Shown here piece after piece: positions 25,349 through 33,723 of a DNA stretch of 64,000 nucleotides; within the stretch, counting starts at the first letter, position 1; each line of letters opens with the position of its first letter. Source of the stretch: an uncultured Pelagimonas sp. Its GTDB lineage: Bacteria; Pseudomonadota; Alphaproteobacteria; Rhodobacterales; Rhodobacteraceae. The notes under the pieces were generated by a model. It searched no databases. It had not been told where the DNA came from and worked only from the letters and a program-made list of their open reading frames with translations. Position numbers and translations under genes: made by a program. The stretch is taken from contig NZ_CANMKO010000001.1 of the NCBI RefSeq assembly GCF_947498515.1, positions 1 through 64,000 on the forward strand. The letters run 5' to 3'.

Positions 25349-25361
25349 GGAGGGCTTATTT

Positions 25362-25895
25362 ATGTCTCGTATTGGTAAGAAGCCAGTTGAGCTGCCCTCC
25401 GGTGTAACTGCATCCGTTTCGGGTCAGGTTGTTGAAGTTAAGGGCCCTAAGGGCGTCCAGACCTTCACTGCCACCGACGATGTGACAATCACCGTTGAAG
25501 ACAGCGCCGTCAAAGTTGAGCCGCGTGGCAAGTCCAAGCGCGCGCGTCAGCAGTGGGGTATGTCCCGCACCGTTGTGGCCAATCTGGTCCACGGCGTGCA
25601 GAACACCTTCAAAAAAGAGCTCGAGATCCACGGGGTTGGTTATCGTGCGGCTGTTCAGGGTAAAGTTCTTAAACTGAACCTTGGCTATTCGCATGATGTC
25701 GACTTTGCGATCCCGGATGGCATCTCAATCGTTTGCCCAAAGCCGACTGAAGTTGTGATCGAAGGTCACGACAAACAGCAGGTGGGTGAAGTTGCGGCAA
25801 ACATCCGTGATTGGCGCCGCCCAGAGCCCTATAAGGGGAAGGGTATTCGCTACAAAGGCGAATTCATCTTCCGCAAAGAAGGCAAGAAGAAGTAA
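25362..25895 (+). CDS. rplF: 50S ribosomal protein L6
   Basis: L6 (177 aa) has two related domains and borders the sarcin-ricin loop. [15 protein letters not shown] opens the protein, and the second half has [25 protein letters not shown] 25362 is chosen because AAGGAGG lies ahead and the family starts there; an in-frame upstream extension into rpsH is discounted. Confidence 0.97.
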   Translation: MSRIGKKPVELPSGVTASVSGQVVEVKGPKGVQTFTATDDVTITVEDSAVKVEPRGKSKRARQQWGMSRTVVANLVHGVQNTFKKELEIHGVGYRAAVQGKVLKLNLGYSHDVDFAIPDGISIVCPKPTEVVIEGHDKQQVGEVAANIRDWRRPEPYKGKGIRYKGEFIFRKEGKKK

Positions 25896-25907
25896 GGACG
25901 CACAGCA

Positions 25908-26267
25908 ATGGCAAACAGCAAACGTGTACTGTTCCAGAAGCGCCGCATGCGCGTCCGGAACAAACTCCGCAAGGTCAACGCTGGTCGCGTTCGTCTTTCG
26001 GTTCACCGCTCGAACAAGAACATCTCAGTTCAGCTCATCGACGACGTGGCAGGCCGCACTTTGGCAGCTGCATCGACTCTCGAGCCAACTCTGGGTCTTG
26101 TCGGCAAGAACAATGTCGAAGCCGCAACCAAAGTGGGTGCTTTGATCGCCGAGCGTGCGAAAGCCGCTGGCGTAGAAGAAGCCTATTTCGATCGCGGTGG
26201 CTTCTTGTTCCACGGCAAAGTGAAGGCCTTGGCCGACGCTGCGCGTGAAGGTGGTTTGAAGATCTAA
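25908..26267 (+). CDS. rplR: 50S ribosomal protein L18
   Basis: L18 (119 aa) binds 5S rRNA in the central protuberance. The basic N-terminus ([19 protein letters not shown]) and the end [26 protein letters not shown] are family features. AAGGACG precedes the ATG. Unusually, a 134-base gap with a hairpin follows before rpsE. Confidence 0.97.
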   Translation: MANSKRVLFQKRRMRVRNKLRKVNAGRVRLSVHRSNKNISVQLIDDVAGRTLAAASTLEPTLGLVGKNNVEAATKVGALIAERAKAAGVEEAYFDRGGFLFHGKVKALADAAREGGLKI

Positions 26268-26288
26268 GACCTTTTGGTCTTGCTTGCA

Positions 26289-26310
26289 GGCGGCGGGTTT
26301 TCTCGCCGCC
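26289..26310 (+). promoter_or_regulatory. Hairpin between rplR and rpsE
   Basis: GGCGGCG pairs with CGCCGCC around an eight-base loop, in a 134-base gap that splits the usual rplR-rpsE contact. There is no T run, so it is more likely a processing or pausing site than a terminator. Confidence 0.45.
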
Positions 26311-26401
26311 TCGATGATTGGGGGGCTCCCTTCCACTTGGGCGGGCTCACTTCAATTGAACAAACAGGCGCCCATCGCGCCAGAAATAAAAGGGATGCCA
26401 C

Positions 26402-26965
26402 ATGGCAGAACGTGATAACCGCCGGGGCAACCGTCGCGACCGTGACGAAGCACCGGAATTTGCAGATCGCTTAGTCGCGATCAACCGCGTATCGAAAACA
26501 GTAAAAGGCGGTAAGCGCTTTGGTTTTGCTGCGCTTGTTGTTGTTGGCGACCAAAAAGGCCGCGTCGGTTTTGGCAAAGGTAAAGCGAAAGAAGTACCTG
26601 AGGCGATCCGCAAGGCGACTGAGCAAGCCAAACGTCAGATGGTCCGCGTACCTCTGAAAGAAGGCCGCACATTGCACCACGACATCGAGGGCCGTCACGG
26701 CGCTGGTAAAGTTGTGATGCGCACAGCCCCAACCGGTACTGGTATCATTGCCGGTGGTCCAATGCGTGCTGTGTTCGAAATGTTGGGTGTTCAGGACGTT
26801 GTCGCTAAGTCGATCGGTTCGCAGAACCCTTACAACATGATCCGCGCCACTCTGAACGGTCTGGGCAAAGAACAGTCTCCTCGCAACGTCGCTCAGCGTC
26901 GTGGCAAAAAGGTTGCTGACATCCTGCCCAAGCGTGACGAAGCGCCTGCAACCGAGGAGGCTTAA
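26402..26965 (+). CDS. rpsE: 30S ribosomal protein S5
   Basis: S5 (187 aa) shapes the mRNA entry tunnel and decoding fidelity. The central [42 protein letters not shown] and [18 protein letters not shown] motifs are present; the ends are slightly extended (acidic [12 protein letters not shown] tail). AAAGGGATG precedes the ATG. Confidence 0.97.
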   Translation: MAERDNRRGNRRDRDEAPEFADRLVAINRVSKTVKGGKRFGFAALVVVGDQKGRVGFGKGKAKEVPEAIRKATEQAKRQMVRVPLKEGRTLHHDIEGRHGAGKVVMRTAPTGTGIIAGGPMRAVFEMLGVQDVVAKSIGSQNPYNMIRATLNGLGKEQSPRNVAQRRGKKVADILPKRDEAPATEEA

Positions 26966-26968
26966 TCC

Positions 26969-27157
26969 ATGGCCAAGACCATCGTTGTAAAACAGATCGG
27001 TTCCCCGATCCGTCGCCCCGCCATCCAGCGTCAGACGCTGATCGGCTTGGGTCTGAACAAGATGAACCGCACCCGTGAACTCGAAGATACGCCTTCGGTT
27101 CGTGGCATGGTCAACAAGATCTCGCATCTTGTAGAAATCATCGAAGAAAAGGGCTAA
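26969..27157 (+). CDS. rpmD: 50S ribosomal protein L30
   Basis: L30 (62 aa) is a small ferredoxin-like large-subunit protein. [30 protein letters not shown] and the end [13 protein letters not shown] are typical. GAGGAGG precedes the ATG. A strong terminator follows, so rplO, the usual next gene, is in another transcript. Confidence 0.96.
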   Translation: MAKTIVVKQIGSPIRRPAIQRQTLIGLGLNKMNRTRELEDTPSVRGMVNKISHLVEIIEEKG

Positions 27158-27184
27158 TCGCCTCGCGATAACCCAAAGTTTAAG

Positions 27185-27216
27185 AGGCCTCGGCAGATTT
27201 GCCGGGGCCTTTTTTT
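27185..27216 (+). terminator. Terminator after rpmD
   Basis: AGGCCTCGGCA pairs with TGCCGGGGCCT around GATT, followed by T's. It separates the spc block from rplO-secY. Confidence 0.92.
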
Positions 27217-27326
27217 GCACGATCGCATAAAAATCGACAAAAACTTGCATATTGATTAAAAAACGTTTGTTCAAGGCGGGAGTCGCGCTAGCTTTGAGGC
27301 ATGAACAATTCATTGGAGGAAGAAAA

Positions 27327-28091
27327 ATGAACCGCCGAGAATTCCTTGCCCGGTCCACAGCCGTTGGTGCCATAAGCGTCATTCCATTTGCCGGTCGCGC
27401 AGACGGGCATAGCGTTGACATGTTTTCAAGCGCCGCTGGCGACATAAAGGTCCACCCGGTGGCTCATGCCTCGATCGTTTTGGAAACACCAACCGGGGTG
27501 ATCTATGTCGATCCCGTTGGCGAGGCCTCGCTCTATGCGGACATGCCGAAACCGGATTTGATCCTTGTGACCCATGAGCATGGCGATCACTTGAATGCGG
27601 AAACCCTGACGGCAATTTCGGGTGAGGCAACGCCCATCGTGACCAATGCCGGGGCGCATGCCAAGATGACGCCAGCGCAGCAGGGCAATGCCACGATTCT
27701 GGCAAACGGCGATAGCAACGACACGTTTGGCCCAAAGATCGAAGCCATTCCCGCCTATAACCTAACAGAAGAGCGTCTGAAGTTTCACCCACAGGGGCGC
27801 GACAATGGCTATGTCCTAAGCTGGGACGGGTCCCGGATTTATATTTCCGGCGACACCGAAGACATCCCCGAAATGCGCGCCTTGGAAAACATCGACTTGG
27901 CCTTTGTCTGTATGAACCTTCCTTTCACAATGGATGTGGCGGCGGCGGCGGATGCAGTGGCTGAATTCGCGCCCAAAAACGTCTATCCATACCATTATCG
28001 CGGCCGCGACGATGGCACCCAAGACCCGCAGGCCTTTGCGGACTTGATCGGCGATAAGGCCGTAGTGAAAATGGGCAACTGGTACGGCTAA
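27327..28091 (+). CDS. Tat-exported metallo-beta-lactamase-fold hydrolase
   Basis: A 254-residue protein with a twin-arginine-type signal (MNRREFLARSTAVGAISVIPFAGRA) and a UlaG-like MBL-fold domain. Metal ligands are visible in VTHEHGDHLN near residue 95, with further His/Asp in ISGDTEDIPEM and the terminal YPYHYRGRDDG. Such enzymes are periplasmic metal-dependent hydrolases; substrate unknown. The start at 27327 is preceded by GGAGGAAG; an in-frame extension to 27252 is discounted. It sits between rpmD and rplO, splitting the spc operon, and has its own leader. Confidence 0.85.
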   Translation: MNRREFLARSTAVGAISVIPFAGRADGHSVDMFSSAAGDIKVHPVAHASIVLETPTGVIYVDPVGEASLYADMPKPDLILVTHEHGDHLNAETLTAISGEATPIVTNAGAHAKMTPAQQGNATILANGDSNDTFGPKIEAIPAYNLTEERLKFHPQGRDNGYVLSWDGSRIYISGDTEDIPEMRALENIDLAFVCMNLPFTMDVAAAADAVAEFAPKNVYPYHYRGRDDGTQDPQAFADLIGDKAVVKMGNWYG

Positions 28092-28129
28092 TCACCTTGG
28101 TTTTGATTGGAAATCAGTGACAAAGCAAA

Positions 28130-28154
28130 AGCACCTTCGGACAACGGGGGTGCT
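28130..28154 (+). terminator. Possible terminator after the MBL-fold gene
   Basis: AGCACC pairs with GGTGCT around a 13-base loop, followed by CTTATT. The T tail is poor, so the call is tentative. Confidence 0.4.
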
Positions 28155-28198
28155 CTTATTCTAAGGGATTGCCTATGTAGCGCGTTTTGGCCAAAGCA

Positions 28199-28754
28199 AT
28201 GTTGGCCTATTTGGTGGTGATCGTTTTCGCCTTTGGGTTTTCCCTGGCGGCGGTGTTTTTTTGAACCGCTAGGGGCGTTGAGAAACAAGGTTATCAAACC
28301 CAAACTGGGTTTCCACCAAGGCGAGTGGGTGTATTTTGAAAGCATATCAGTAAATGACACAATACTAACGTTTGATGGTTTCTTTGCGTCTCCGCCTGCT
28401 CGCGAACTTTCAGAAGTGACTTGGTGGCGCATTCCTTTTGAGGGCTATGACACTGCCGAAGAAACCGAGGTCACAAAGGCCCTTGGCCTAAACATTGAAG
28501 ACATTAGGGCCATGACCCCTTCGGCACACCAGAGTAGCAAGAGGGAGGGTTTAAACATTCGCTTGCTTGTTCTTCCGATACTTGTGGAAACAAGAACGGT
28601 GGTGATCTTTGATCTGAATTACCTGTCCGAGACCTATAGGCCGGACTGCCACGCCCGGATTTTCGAGATCTGGGCGACTGACCAGACTGACACAGCTTTT
28701 CAAAAGAGCTGCAAGATCGAAGGCCCAAAAGACGGCCCTGTTCAGAAAATCTAA
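28199..28754 (+). pseudogene. Membrane-anchored hypothetical gene split at a seven-T run
   Basis: The frame from ATG 28199 encodes a hydrophobic helix (MLAYLVVIVFAFGFSLAAVFF) and stops at 28262. The +1 frame, entered by skipping one T of the seven-T run at 28256-28262, continues smoothly (FEPLGALRNKVIKPKLGF and onward) to 28754, giving one 184-residue protein with an N-terminal membrane anchor. The second part alone has only a TTG start. A one-base gain in the T run, in life or in the base calls, is the simplest account. The long half contains SISVNDTILTFDGFFASPP and TVVIFDLNYLSETYRPD; I do not recognise a family. Confidence 0.5.
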
Positions 28755-28908
28755 AATTCGCTGCATTGCAGCAATTGCATAGCGGAAAGTCCAAAACGGA
28801 AATTGTTAGCGCCACCTGCACCTTCTATATCAAGGGCAGGAAGAGGACATGAAGACAATTTAACAGCGCGTCGGGAATACGCCCGAGCCCCTCGAAAGGA
28901 CAAATATC

Positions 28909-29124
28909 ATGGCACATATCGCCAACACCGCCCCAGCAACATTCGCCCCAGTCGCATGGTTCAACAATATGGTTGCAGTGACTCAGGACTACTTGGCACG
29001 CCGCGCCACCTATACCCGCGTTTTCAATGAGCTGTCTGCGCTCAACGACCGCGAGCTGGACGACATGGGCCTCAGCCGTGCCGATTTCCACGCAATTGCT
29101 GCGGAAAGCGCCGCCAAGGTCTAA
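28909..29124 (+). CDS. DUF1127 small protein (71 aa)
   Basis: The C-terminal half carries the DUF1127 (YjiS-like) pattern: RVFNELSALNDRELDDMGLSRADF, followed by a short helical end. The N-terminal 25 residues are Ala/Thr-rich. GAAAGGA precedes the ATG. In alphaproteobacteria long DUF1127 proteins of this sort bind RNA (the Rhodobacter CcaF1 type) or take part in stress responses; the short ones are less understood. It has its own leader and a clear terminator. Confidence 0.85.
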   Translation: MAHIANTAPATFAPVAWFNNMVAVTQDYLARRATYTRVFNELSALNDRELDDMGLSRADFHAIAAESAAKV

Positions 29125-29145
29125 ACCCTGACGGATCTATAGGAA

Positions 29146-29170
29146 CGCCCCCGATATTCGGGGGTGTTTT
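29146..29170 (+). terminator. Terminator after the DUF1127 gene
   Basis: CGCCCCCGA pairs with TCGGGGGTG around TAT (one G-U pair), followed by TTTT. Confidence 0.8.
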
Positions 29171-29203
29171 GCTTTTTATACCCAAATACTCGGAGCCGAG
29201 ATC

Positions 29204-29338
29204 ATGGCCATCGTAACACGCACCCTTGCAACGGTTTTCACCCCGTTCACATCATTCTATTCCAGCGCCAAAGCCGCATGGAAAGCCGGCCCTTGCCCAG
29301 CGTGGACAGAATACCTTCACGAAGAGCCCAAGCGTTAA
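29204..29338 (+). CDS. Small ORF of 44 residues downstream of DUF1127
   Basis: ATG 29204 is preceded by GGAG with eight-base spacing and opens a 44-codon frame. The product starts MAIVTRTLATVFTPFTSFYS, continues AKAAWKAGPCPAWTEYLHEE and ends in Lys-Arg. It has a mildly hydrophobic first half and two Trp. It follows the DUF1127 terminator by about 33 bases and lies about 150 bases before rplO. Nothing is known of it; length and single good ribosome binding site are the only support. Confidence 0.4.
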   Translation: MAIVTRTLATVFTPFTSFYSSAKAAWKAGPCPAWTEYLHEEPKR

Positions 29339-29376
29339 GCGAACGGGCCCAAGCAAAAGCTTGCAAGGATTGCGGT

Positions 29377-29392
29377 GGGCGTCTATACGCCC
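29377..29392 (+). promoter_or_regulatory. Hairpin in the rplO leader
   Basis: GGGCGT pairs perfectly with ACGCCC around CTAT, about 95 bases before rplO. It lies where a leader control element for the rplO-secY-adk transcript could act. Confidence 0.35.
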
Positions 29393-29485
29393 CCGGTGGC
29401 CTTTGGGGCCGCAAGAGAATCAACAAGAAACGCCGTGTTCGCCCAAAGATCGCTTCGGGGGCGCTTCCGGCAAAGGAGAAGCGAC

Positions 29486-29956
29486 ATGAAACTGAATGAA
29501 CTTCGCGACAACGAAGGCGCAACCAAACGCCGCAAGCGTATTGGCCGTGGTGCTGGTTCGGGCATGGGTAAAACCGGTGGCCGTGGTATCAAGGGTCAAA
29601 AATCGCGTTCGGGTGTCGCCATCAATGGCTACGAAGGCGGCCAGATGCCTTTGTACCAACGTCTGCCTAAGCGTGGCTTTAACAAGCCGAACCGCAAGGC
29701 ATGGGCCGTTGTAAACCTCGGCCTGATCCAGAAATTCGTAGACGCAGGCAAACTCACAGCTGGCGAAATCAACGAAGATACATTGGTGTCTTCGGGTCTG
29801 GTTCGTCGTAAGCTGGACGGTATCCGTGTTCTCGCCAAAGGCGAAATCACTGCTGCTCTGACCATCAACGTTACCGGTGCTTCCAAGTCCGCAATCGCGG
29901 CTGTTGAGGCAAAAGGCGGCGCGCTGACAGTCACGAACGCGGCAGCGGCGGAATAA
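29486..29956 (+). CDS. rplO: 50S ribosomal protein L15
   Basis: L15 (156 aa) is a late-assembly large-subunit protein with a long basic glycine-rich arm ([21 protein letters not shown]) and a globular end. The start at 29486 is set by the family N-terminus ([12 protein letters not shown]) and AAAGGAGAAG ahead; the in-frame extension to 29375 is discounted. First gene of rplO-secY-adk. Confidence 0.96.
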   Translation: MKLNELRDNEGATKRRKRIGRGAGSGMGKTGGRGIKGQKSRSGVAINGYEGGQMPLYQRLPKRGFNKPNRKAWAVVNLGLIQKFVDAGKLTAGEINEDTLVSSGLVRRKLDGIRVLAKGEITAALTINVTGASKSAIAAVEAKGGALTVTNAAAAE

Positions 29957-30008
29957 ACGCCTTGTGAGCGGCGCATTGGCCGCTTACATACCTATCTAGT
30001 TTTCCATC

Positions 30009-30046
30009 AACGCCGCCCGAGCAGGAAGACGCTCAGGGCGGCGTTT
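30009..30046 (+). promoter_or_regulatory. Long hairpin between rplO and secY
   Basis: AACGCCGCCC-GAGC pairs with GCTC-A-GGGCGGCGTT around AGGAAGAC, with one bulged A, then TTTGTCTG. It is strong, ends 21 bases before secY, and could attenuate or pace secY expression relative to L15. Confidence 0.5.
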
Positions 30047-30066
30047 GTCTGACAAGAGAGACCCGC

Positions 30067-31428
30067 ATGGTATCCGCAGCAGAGCAAATGGCCGCAAACA
30101 CAAGTTGGGCGGCACTGGGCAAAGCAACCGACCTGCGCAATCGCATTCTCTTTACCCTTGGCCTATTGATAGTTTACCGCCTCGGCACGTTCATCCCTGT
30201 TCCAGGGATTGACGGCGCCGCGTTGCAGGAATTCGTCGATCAGGCCGGGCAAGGGATTGCTGGCATTGTGTCGATGTTTACAGGGGGCGCATTGGGCCGC
30301 ATGGGCATCTTTGCCCTTGGCATCATGCCCTATATTTCCGCCTCGATTATTATTCAGTTGCTGACGGCCATGGTGCCCAAGCTTGAACAGCTGAAGAAAG
30401 AGGGCGAACAGGGCCGCAAAAAGATCAACCAATACACCCGTTTCGGGACGGTGATCTTGGCAACCTTCCAAGCCTATGGTTTGGCCGCGTCGCTCGAGGC
30501 CGGGGATTTGGCAACCGATCCCGGTTGGTACTTCCGTGCCGCTTGTGTGATCACCCTTGTGGGCGGCACTATGTTCCTGATGTGGCTGGGTGAGCAAATC
30601 ACCGCACGCGGCATCGGCAACGGTATTTCGCTGATCATCTTTGTTGGCATCATCGCCGAAGTCCCCGCCGCCTTGGCTCAGTTCTTTGCCTCAGGTCGTT
30701 CGGGTGCCATCAGCCCTGCGGTTATCGTTGGTGTGATGCTGATGGTCGTGGCCGTGATCGCCTTTGTGGTGTTCATGGAACGCGCCTTGCGCAAGATCGC
30801 CATCCAATACCCCCGCCGTCAGGTGGGCATGAAGATGACCGAAGCGCAAAACAGCCACCTGCCGCTGAAAGTGAACCCAGCGGGCGTTATCCCGGCGATC
30901 TTCGCAAGTTCTTTGCTTTTGCTGCCGGTAACGATCTCGACCTTCTCAGGGTCTGATGCTGGTCCGATCATGTCGACGATCTTGGCCTACTTTGGCCCCG
31001 GACAGCCGCTCTATCTGCTGTTCTTTGCTTCGATGATCGTGTTCTTTGCTTATTTCTACACCTTCAACGTGTCGTTCAAACCGGACGACGTGGCGGATAA
31101 CCTCAAAAACCAGAATGGTTTTGTTCCGGGCATCAAGCCGGGCAAGAAAACCGCCGAATATCTGGAATATGTGGTGAATCGCTTGTTGGTTGTTGGGTCG
31201 GGTTATTTGGCGGCTGTGTGTCTTTTGCCGGAAATTCTGCGGGCTCAGTTCGCAATTCCATTCTATTTCGGCGGGACATCGGTGCTTATTGTCGTAAGTG
31301 TGACAATGGATACCATTCAGCAAGTACAGAGCCATCTGCTAGCACATCAGTACGAAGGTCTTATTCAGAAGTCGCAGCTTCGCGGTAAAGGTAAGGCTCG
31401 CAAGCGGAAAGGGCCGGCGCGTCGATGA
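30067..31428 (+). CDS. secY: Protein translocase subunit SecY
   Basis: SecY (453 aa) is the pore of the Sec translocon in the inner membrane. Ten hydrophobic helices are seen; the plug region follows [12 protein letters not shown], and the cytoplasmic loops with [18 protein letters not shown] and [30 protein letters not shown] match the ribosome-contact loops. The C-terminus is basic ([15 protein letters not shown]). It follows rplO by 110 bases and overlaps adk by four. Confidence 0.97.
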   Translation: MVSAAEQMAANTSWAALGKATDLRNRILFTLGLLIVYRLGTFIPVPGIDGAALQEFVDQAGQGIAGIVSMFTGGALGRMGIFALGIMPYISASIIIQLLTAMVPKLEQLKKEGEQGRKKINQYTRFGTVILATFQAYGLAASLEAGDLATDPGWYFRAACVITLVGGTMFLMWLGEQITARGIGNGISLIIFVGIIAEVPAALAQFFASGRSGAISPAVIVGVMLMVVAVIAFVVFMERALRKIAIQYPRRQVGMKMTEAQNSHLPLKVNPAGVIPAIFASSLLLLPVTISTFSGSDAGPIMSTILAYFGPGQPLYLLFFASMIVFFAYFYTFNVSFKPDDVADNLKNQNGFVPGIKPGKKTAEYLEYVVNRLLVVGSGYLAAVCLLPEILRAQFAIPFYFGGTSVLIVVSVTMDTIQQVQSHLLAHQYEGLIQKSQLRGKGKARKRKGPARR

Positions 31429-32069
31429 ATATCATTCTTTTGGGGCCCCCAGGGGCAGGTAAAGGTACACAAGCACGTCTTTTGGTAGAAGAACGTGGCA
31501 TGGTGCAGCTCTCAACGGGCGACATGTTGCGGGAAGCCAAGGACAGCGGAACCGAGATGGGCCTGAAAGTGGCCGAGGTGATGGCCAAGGGCCAGTTGGT
31601 TACAGATGAGATCGTGATCGGTCTGATTCGTGAAAAGCTGCAAACGGTCGACGCCAACGGCTTTATCTTTGATGGCTTTCCACGCACGCTCAAACAGGCG
31701 GATGCCTTGGCTGAGCTGCTGGAAGAGGTTGGTCAGAAACTTGACCTGGTTGTTGAACTGCGTGTGCAGGACGAAGCCTTGGTCAAGCGGATCACGGCAC
31801 GTTCGACCTGCGGAAGCTGCGGTGAAGTCTATAACGACATCACTAAGCCGATCCCAGAAGATGAGAAATGCACCAACTGTGGCGCGTCTGATTTCAAACG
31901 CCGGGCTGACGACAACGAAGACAGCCTGCGCACCCGTTTGATGGAATACTACAAGCAGACCGCGCCATTGATCGGCTACTACTACGCCTTGCGTCAGCAT
32001 TGCCGTGTGGATGGCCTTGGTGAGATCAACGAAATCAAGGCGGCGATTGCCGAAAAGCTCGACGCCTAA
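31425..32069 (+). CDS. adk: Adenylate kinase (zinc-lid form)
   Basis: Adk (214 aa) interconverts ATP + AMP and 2 ADP. The P-loop [10 protein letters not shown] is at residues 7-16; the LID has four Cys in CGSC...CTNC (about residues 130-155), the zinc-binding variant. [14 protein letters not shown] is the AMP-binding signature. It overlaps secY by four bases (ATGA), the usual secY-adk coupling. A strong terminator follows, so the rpsM block is separate. Confidence 0.97.
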   Translation: MNIILLGPPGAGKGTQARLLVEERGMVQLSTGDMLREAKDSGTEMGLKVAEVMAKGQLVTDEIVIGLIREKLQTVDANGFIFDGFPRTLKQADALAELLEEVGQKLDLVVELRVQDEALVKRITARSTCGSCGEVYNDITKPIPEDEKCTNCGASDFKRRADDNEDSLRTRLMEYYKQTAPLIGYYYALRQHCRVDGLGEINEIKAAIAEKLDA

Positions 32070-32093
32070 GTCTGATCTAGCGCTGATTTGAAG

Positions 32094-32120
32094 AAACCCG
32101 CCCCAGTGGCGGGTTTTTTT
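32094..32120 (+). terminator. Terminator after adk
   Basis: AAACCCGCC pairs perfectly with GGCGGGTTT around CCAGT, followed by more T's. In orientation it also meets the end of the BLUF gene coming from the other side. Confidence 0.92.
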
Positions 32121-32135
32121 GTGGCTGGATGGGGC

Positions 32136-32534
32136 TCAAAGAGCGGGGGTTTGAATGCTGGGTTTGAGATCAACCAGCGCCGCGTCCAAAGCTTCGGAGA
32201 AGGTTTTGCTTAGGCTTTCAAACTGGGCCACTGTTTCTTTGTTGATTTCACTATAGCCCATGGACCAATCACCAAAGAACCGCGTTTCAATGGCCCGTTG
32301 AAACAGGATGTTCACGTCGAAATGACGCGGGTCTTGTTGGATGGCTTCGATCGTGTGAAGAACGGCAGCTGTTTCGCCTTCGAGGATTTGCAGGAACCGA
32401 CGGTTATCACGCAGCAAGGCACCGGTCACATTGGCAAGTTTGTTTTTACGATTGGCAGTTTTGAGAATTTCGAGATCGGTCAAATCCCCGCGGGGATAGG
32501 TTGACCTGCTAATATAAAGCACTTGAATGAGCAT
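32136..32534 (-). CDS. BLUF-domain blue-light sensor
   Basis: A 132-residue stand-alone BLUF protein that should bind FAD and switch in blue light. The photoactive residues are in place: Tyr7 (QVLYISRST), Asn31, Gln49 (RRFLQILEG), and Trp90/Met92 in FFGDWSMG. The start at 32534 follows GGAG; an in-frame extension to 32633 is discounted. After the BLUF core only about 40 residues remain, so it has no fused output domain and must act through a partner. It is convergent with adk and divergent from the rpsM leader. Confidence 0.92.
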   Translation of the reverse strand: MLIQVLYISRSTYPRGDLTDLEILKTANRKNKLANVTGALLRDNRRFLQILEGETAAVLHTIEAIQQDPRHFDVNILFQRAIETRFFGDWSMGYSEINKETVAQFESLSKTFSEALDAALVDLKPSIQTPAL

Positions 32535-32650
32535 CAAAACTCCAAAAAAATGTGACCCGAAATATTGGGTTGAATACAGTCTGGCATTTTCCCGGTAAGT
32601 TTGAGAAGGCTTTTGTGCGAAGTCTCGGAGCACGCAGAATTAAAACGCTC

Positions 32651-32679
32651 TTGACGGGACCTCTGAAACTTCATACCCA
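32651..32679 (+). promoter_or_regulatory. Candidate promoter of the rpsM block
   Basis: TTGACG and TACCCA are spaced by 17 bases, about 155 bases before rpsM. The -35 is good, the -10 poor. The 300-base gap between the BLUF gene and rpsM holds nothing else recognisable apart from short inverted repeats. Confidence 0.3.
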
Positions 32680-32834
32680 CCCACATCTCAGTATGAGAAT
32701 CATATATGCAAAGTGGGTCGCACCCATGGCGCAGATCACCTGATCAGCTACGGCCCGGCGGCTTTTGCCTCGGGCCTCATGTTGTGAAAAAAGGGCCCGG
32801 TTCTACGGACTCGCAACAAAAAGGAAGATGCACA

Positions 32835-33203
32835 TTGGCACGTATTGCCGGCGTTAACATCCCGACCAACAAGCGGGTGCCCATCGCACTCACATATATC
32901 ACTGGTATTGGCCACACTTCGGCTGCTGCCATCATCGAAGCGGTAGGCATCGACGCCACGCGCCGCGTAAATGAGCTTTCTGACGCTGAAGTATTGGCGA
33001 TCCGTGAGCACATCGATGCAAACTACACCGTCGAAGGCGACCTGCGCCGCGAAGTGACCATGAACGTTAAGCGTTTGATGGACCTCGGCTGCTACCGTGG
33101 CCTGCGCCACCGTCGTAACCTCCCTGTACGTGGTCAACGTACGCACACCAACGCTCGTACCCGCAAAGGCCCCGCAAAGGCCATTGCTGGCAAGAAGAAG
33201 TAA
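32835..33203 (+). CDS. rpsM: 30S ribosomal protein S13 (TTG start)
   Basis: S13 (122 aa) contacts both tRNAs and L5 across the subunit interface. The family N-terminus [25 protein letters not shown] begins at a TTG at 32835, eight bases after AAGGAAG; no ATG fits without a long non-homologous extension. [25 protein letters not shown] is the signature end. The rare start may lower translation, unusual for a ribosomal protein. Confidence 0.95.
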   Translation: MARIAGVNIPTNKRVPIALTYITGIGHTSAAAIIEAVGIDATRRVNELSDAEVLAIREHIDANYTVEGDLRREVTMNVKRLMDLGCYRGLRHRRNLPVRGQRTHTNARTRKGPAKAIAGKKK

Positions 33204-33218
33204 GGGAGACACTGACCT

Positions 33219-33611
33219 ATGGCACGTGATACTCGCCGCGCAGGCAAGAAAAAGGTCTCCAAGAACATCGCAGCTGGCGTTGCGCATGTGAACTCGACCT
33301 TTAACAACACCAAAATCCTGATCTCTGACGTTCAGGGTAACGCAATCTCTTGGTCCTCTGCTGGCACCATGGGCTTTAAAGGGTCGCGTAAATCGACTCC
33401 TTACGCTGCCCAGCTGGCTGCAGAAGATGCAGGCAAAAAAGCTCAAGAGCACGGTGTTAAGACACTCGAAGTTGAAGTTCAGGGCCCCGGTTCGGGTCGT
33501 GAATCGGCGCTCCGCGCCCTTGCCGCTGTTGGTTTCAACATCACCTCGATCCGTGATGTGACCCCAATCGCGCACAACGGCTGCCGCCCACCAAAGCGCC
33601 GCCGCGTATAA
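33219..33611 (+). CDS. rpsK: 30S ribosomal protein S11
   Basis: S11 (130 aa) forms part of the platform near the E site. The central [25 protein letters not shown] and the end [18 protein letters not shown] are the family pattern. TAAGGGAGA precedes the ATG by about ten bases. Confidence 0.97.
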   Translation: MARDTRRAGKKKVSKNIAAGVAHVNSTFNNTKILISDVQGNAISWSSAGTMGFKGSRKSTPYAAQLAAEDAGKKAQEHGVKTLEVEVQGPGSGRESALRALAAVGFNITSIRDVTPIAHNGCRPPKRRRV

Positions 33612-33624
33612 GCACTTACTAACG

Positions 33625-33656
33625 TATTGGGGCTGGGCATTTGTCCGGCCCCAATA
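33625..33656 (+). promoter_or_regulatory. Strong hairpin between rpsK and rpoA
   Basis: A 12-base-pair stem (TATTGGGGCTGG against CCGGCCCCAATA, one G-U pair) around an eight-base loop. No T run follows. It lies in the 112-base gap before rpoA, where differential control of ribosomal protein and polymerase alpha levels would be useful. Confidence 0.5.
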
Positions 33657-33723
33657 TGTCGTTTGAAACCTCGGGCGTCTGGACCTTTGGACATGGGGAC
33701 CGGACAGGTATGGAGGGACTTGC

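Noticed and set aside
25293-25361. In-frame upstream extension of rplF into rpsH
   Set aside because: AAGGAGG and the conserved MSRIGKKP start at 25362 define the true beginning.
26471-27445. Minus-strand ORF of 324 codons opposite rpsE-rpmD
   Set aside because: Spans a strong terminator and two ribosomal genes on the other strand; no homology pattern.
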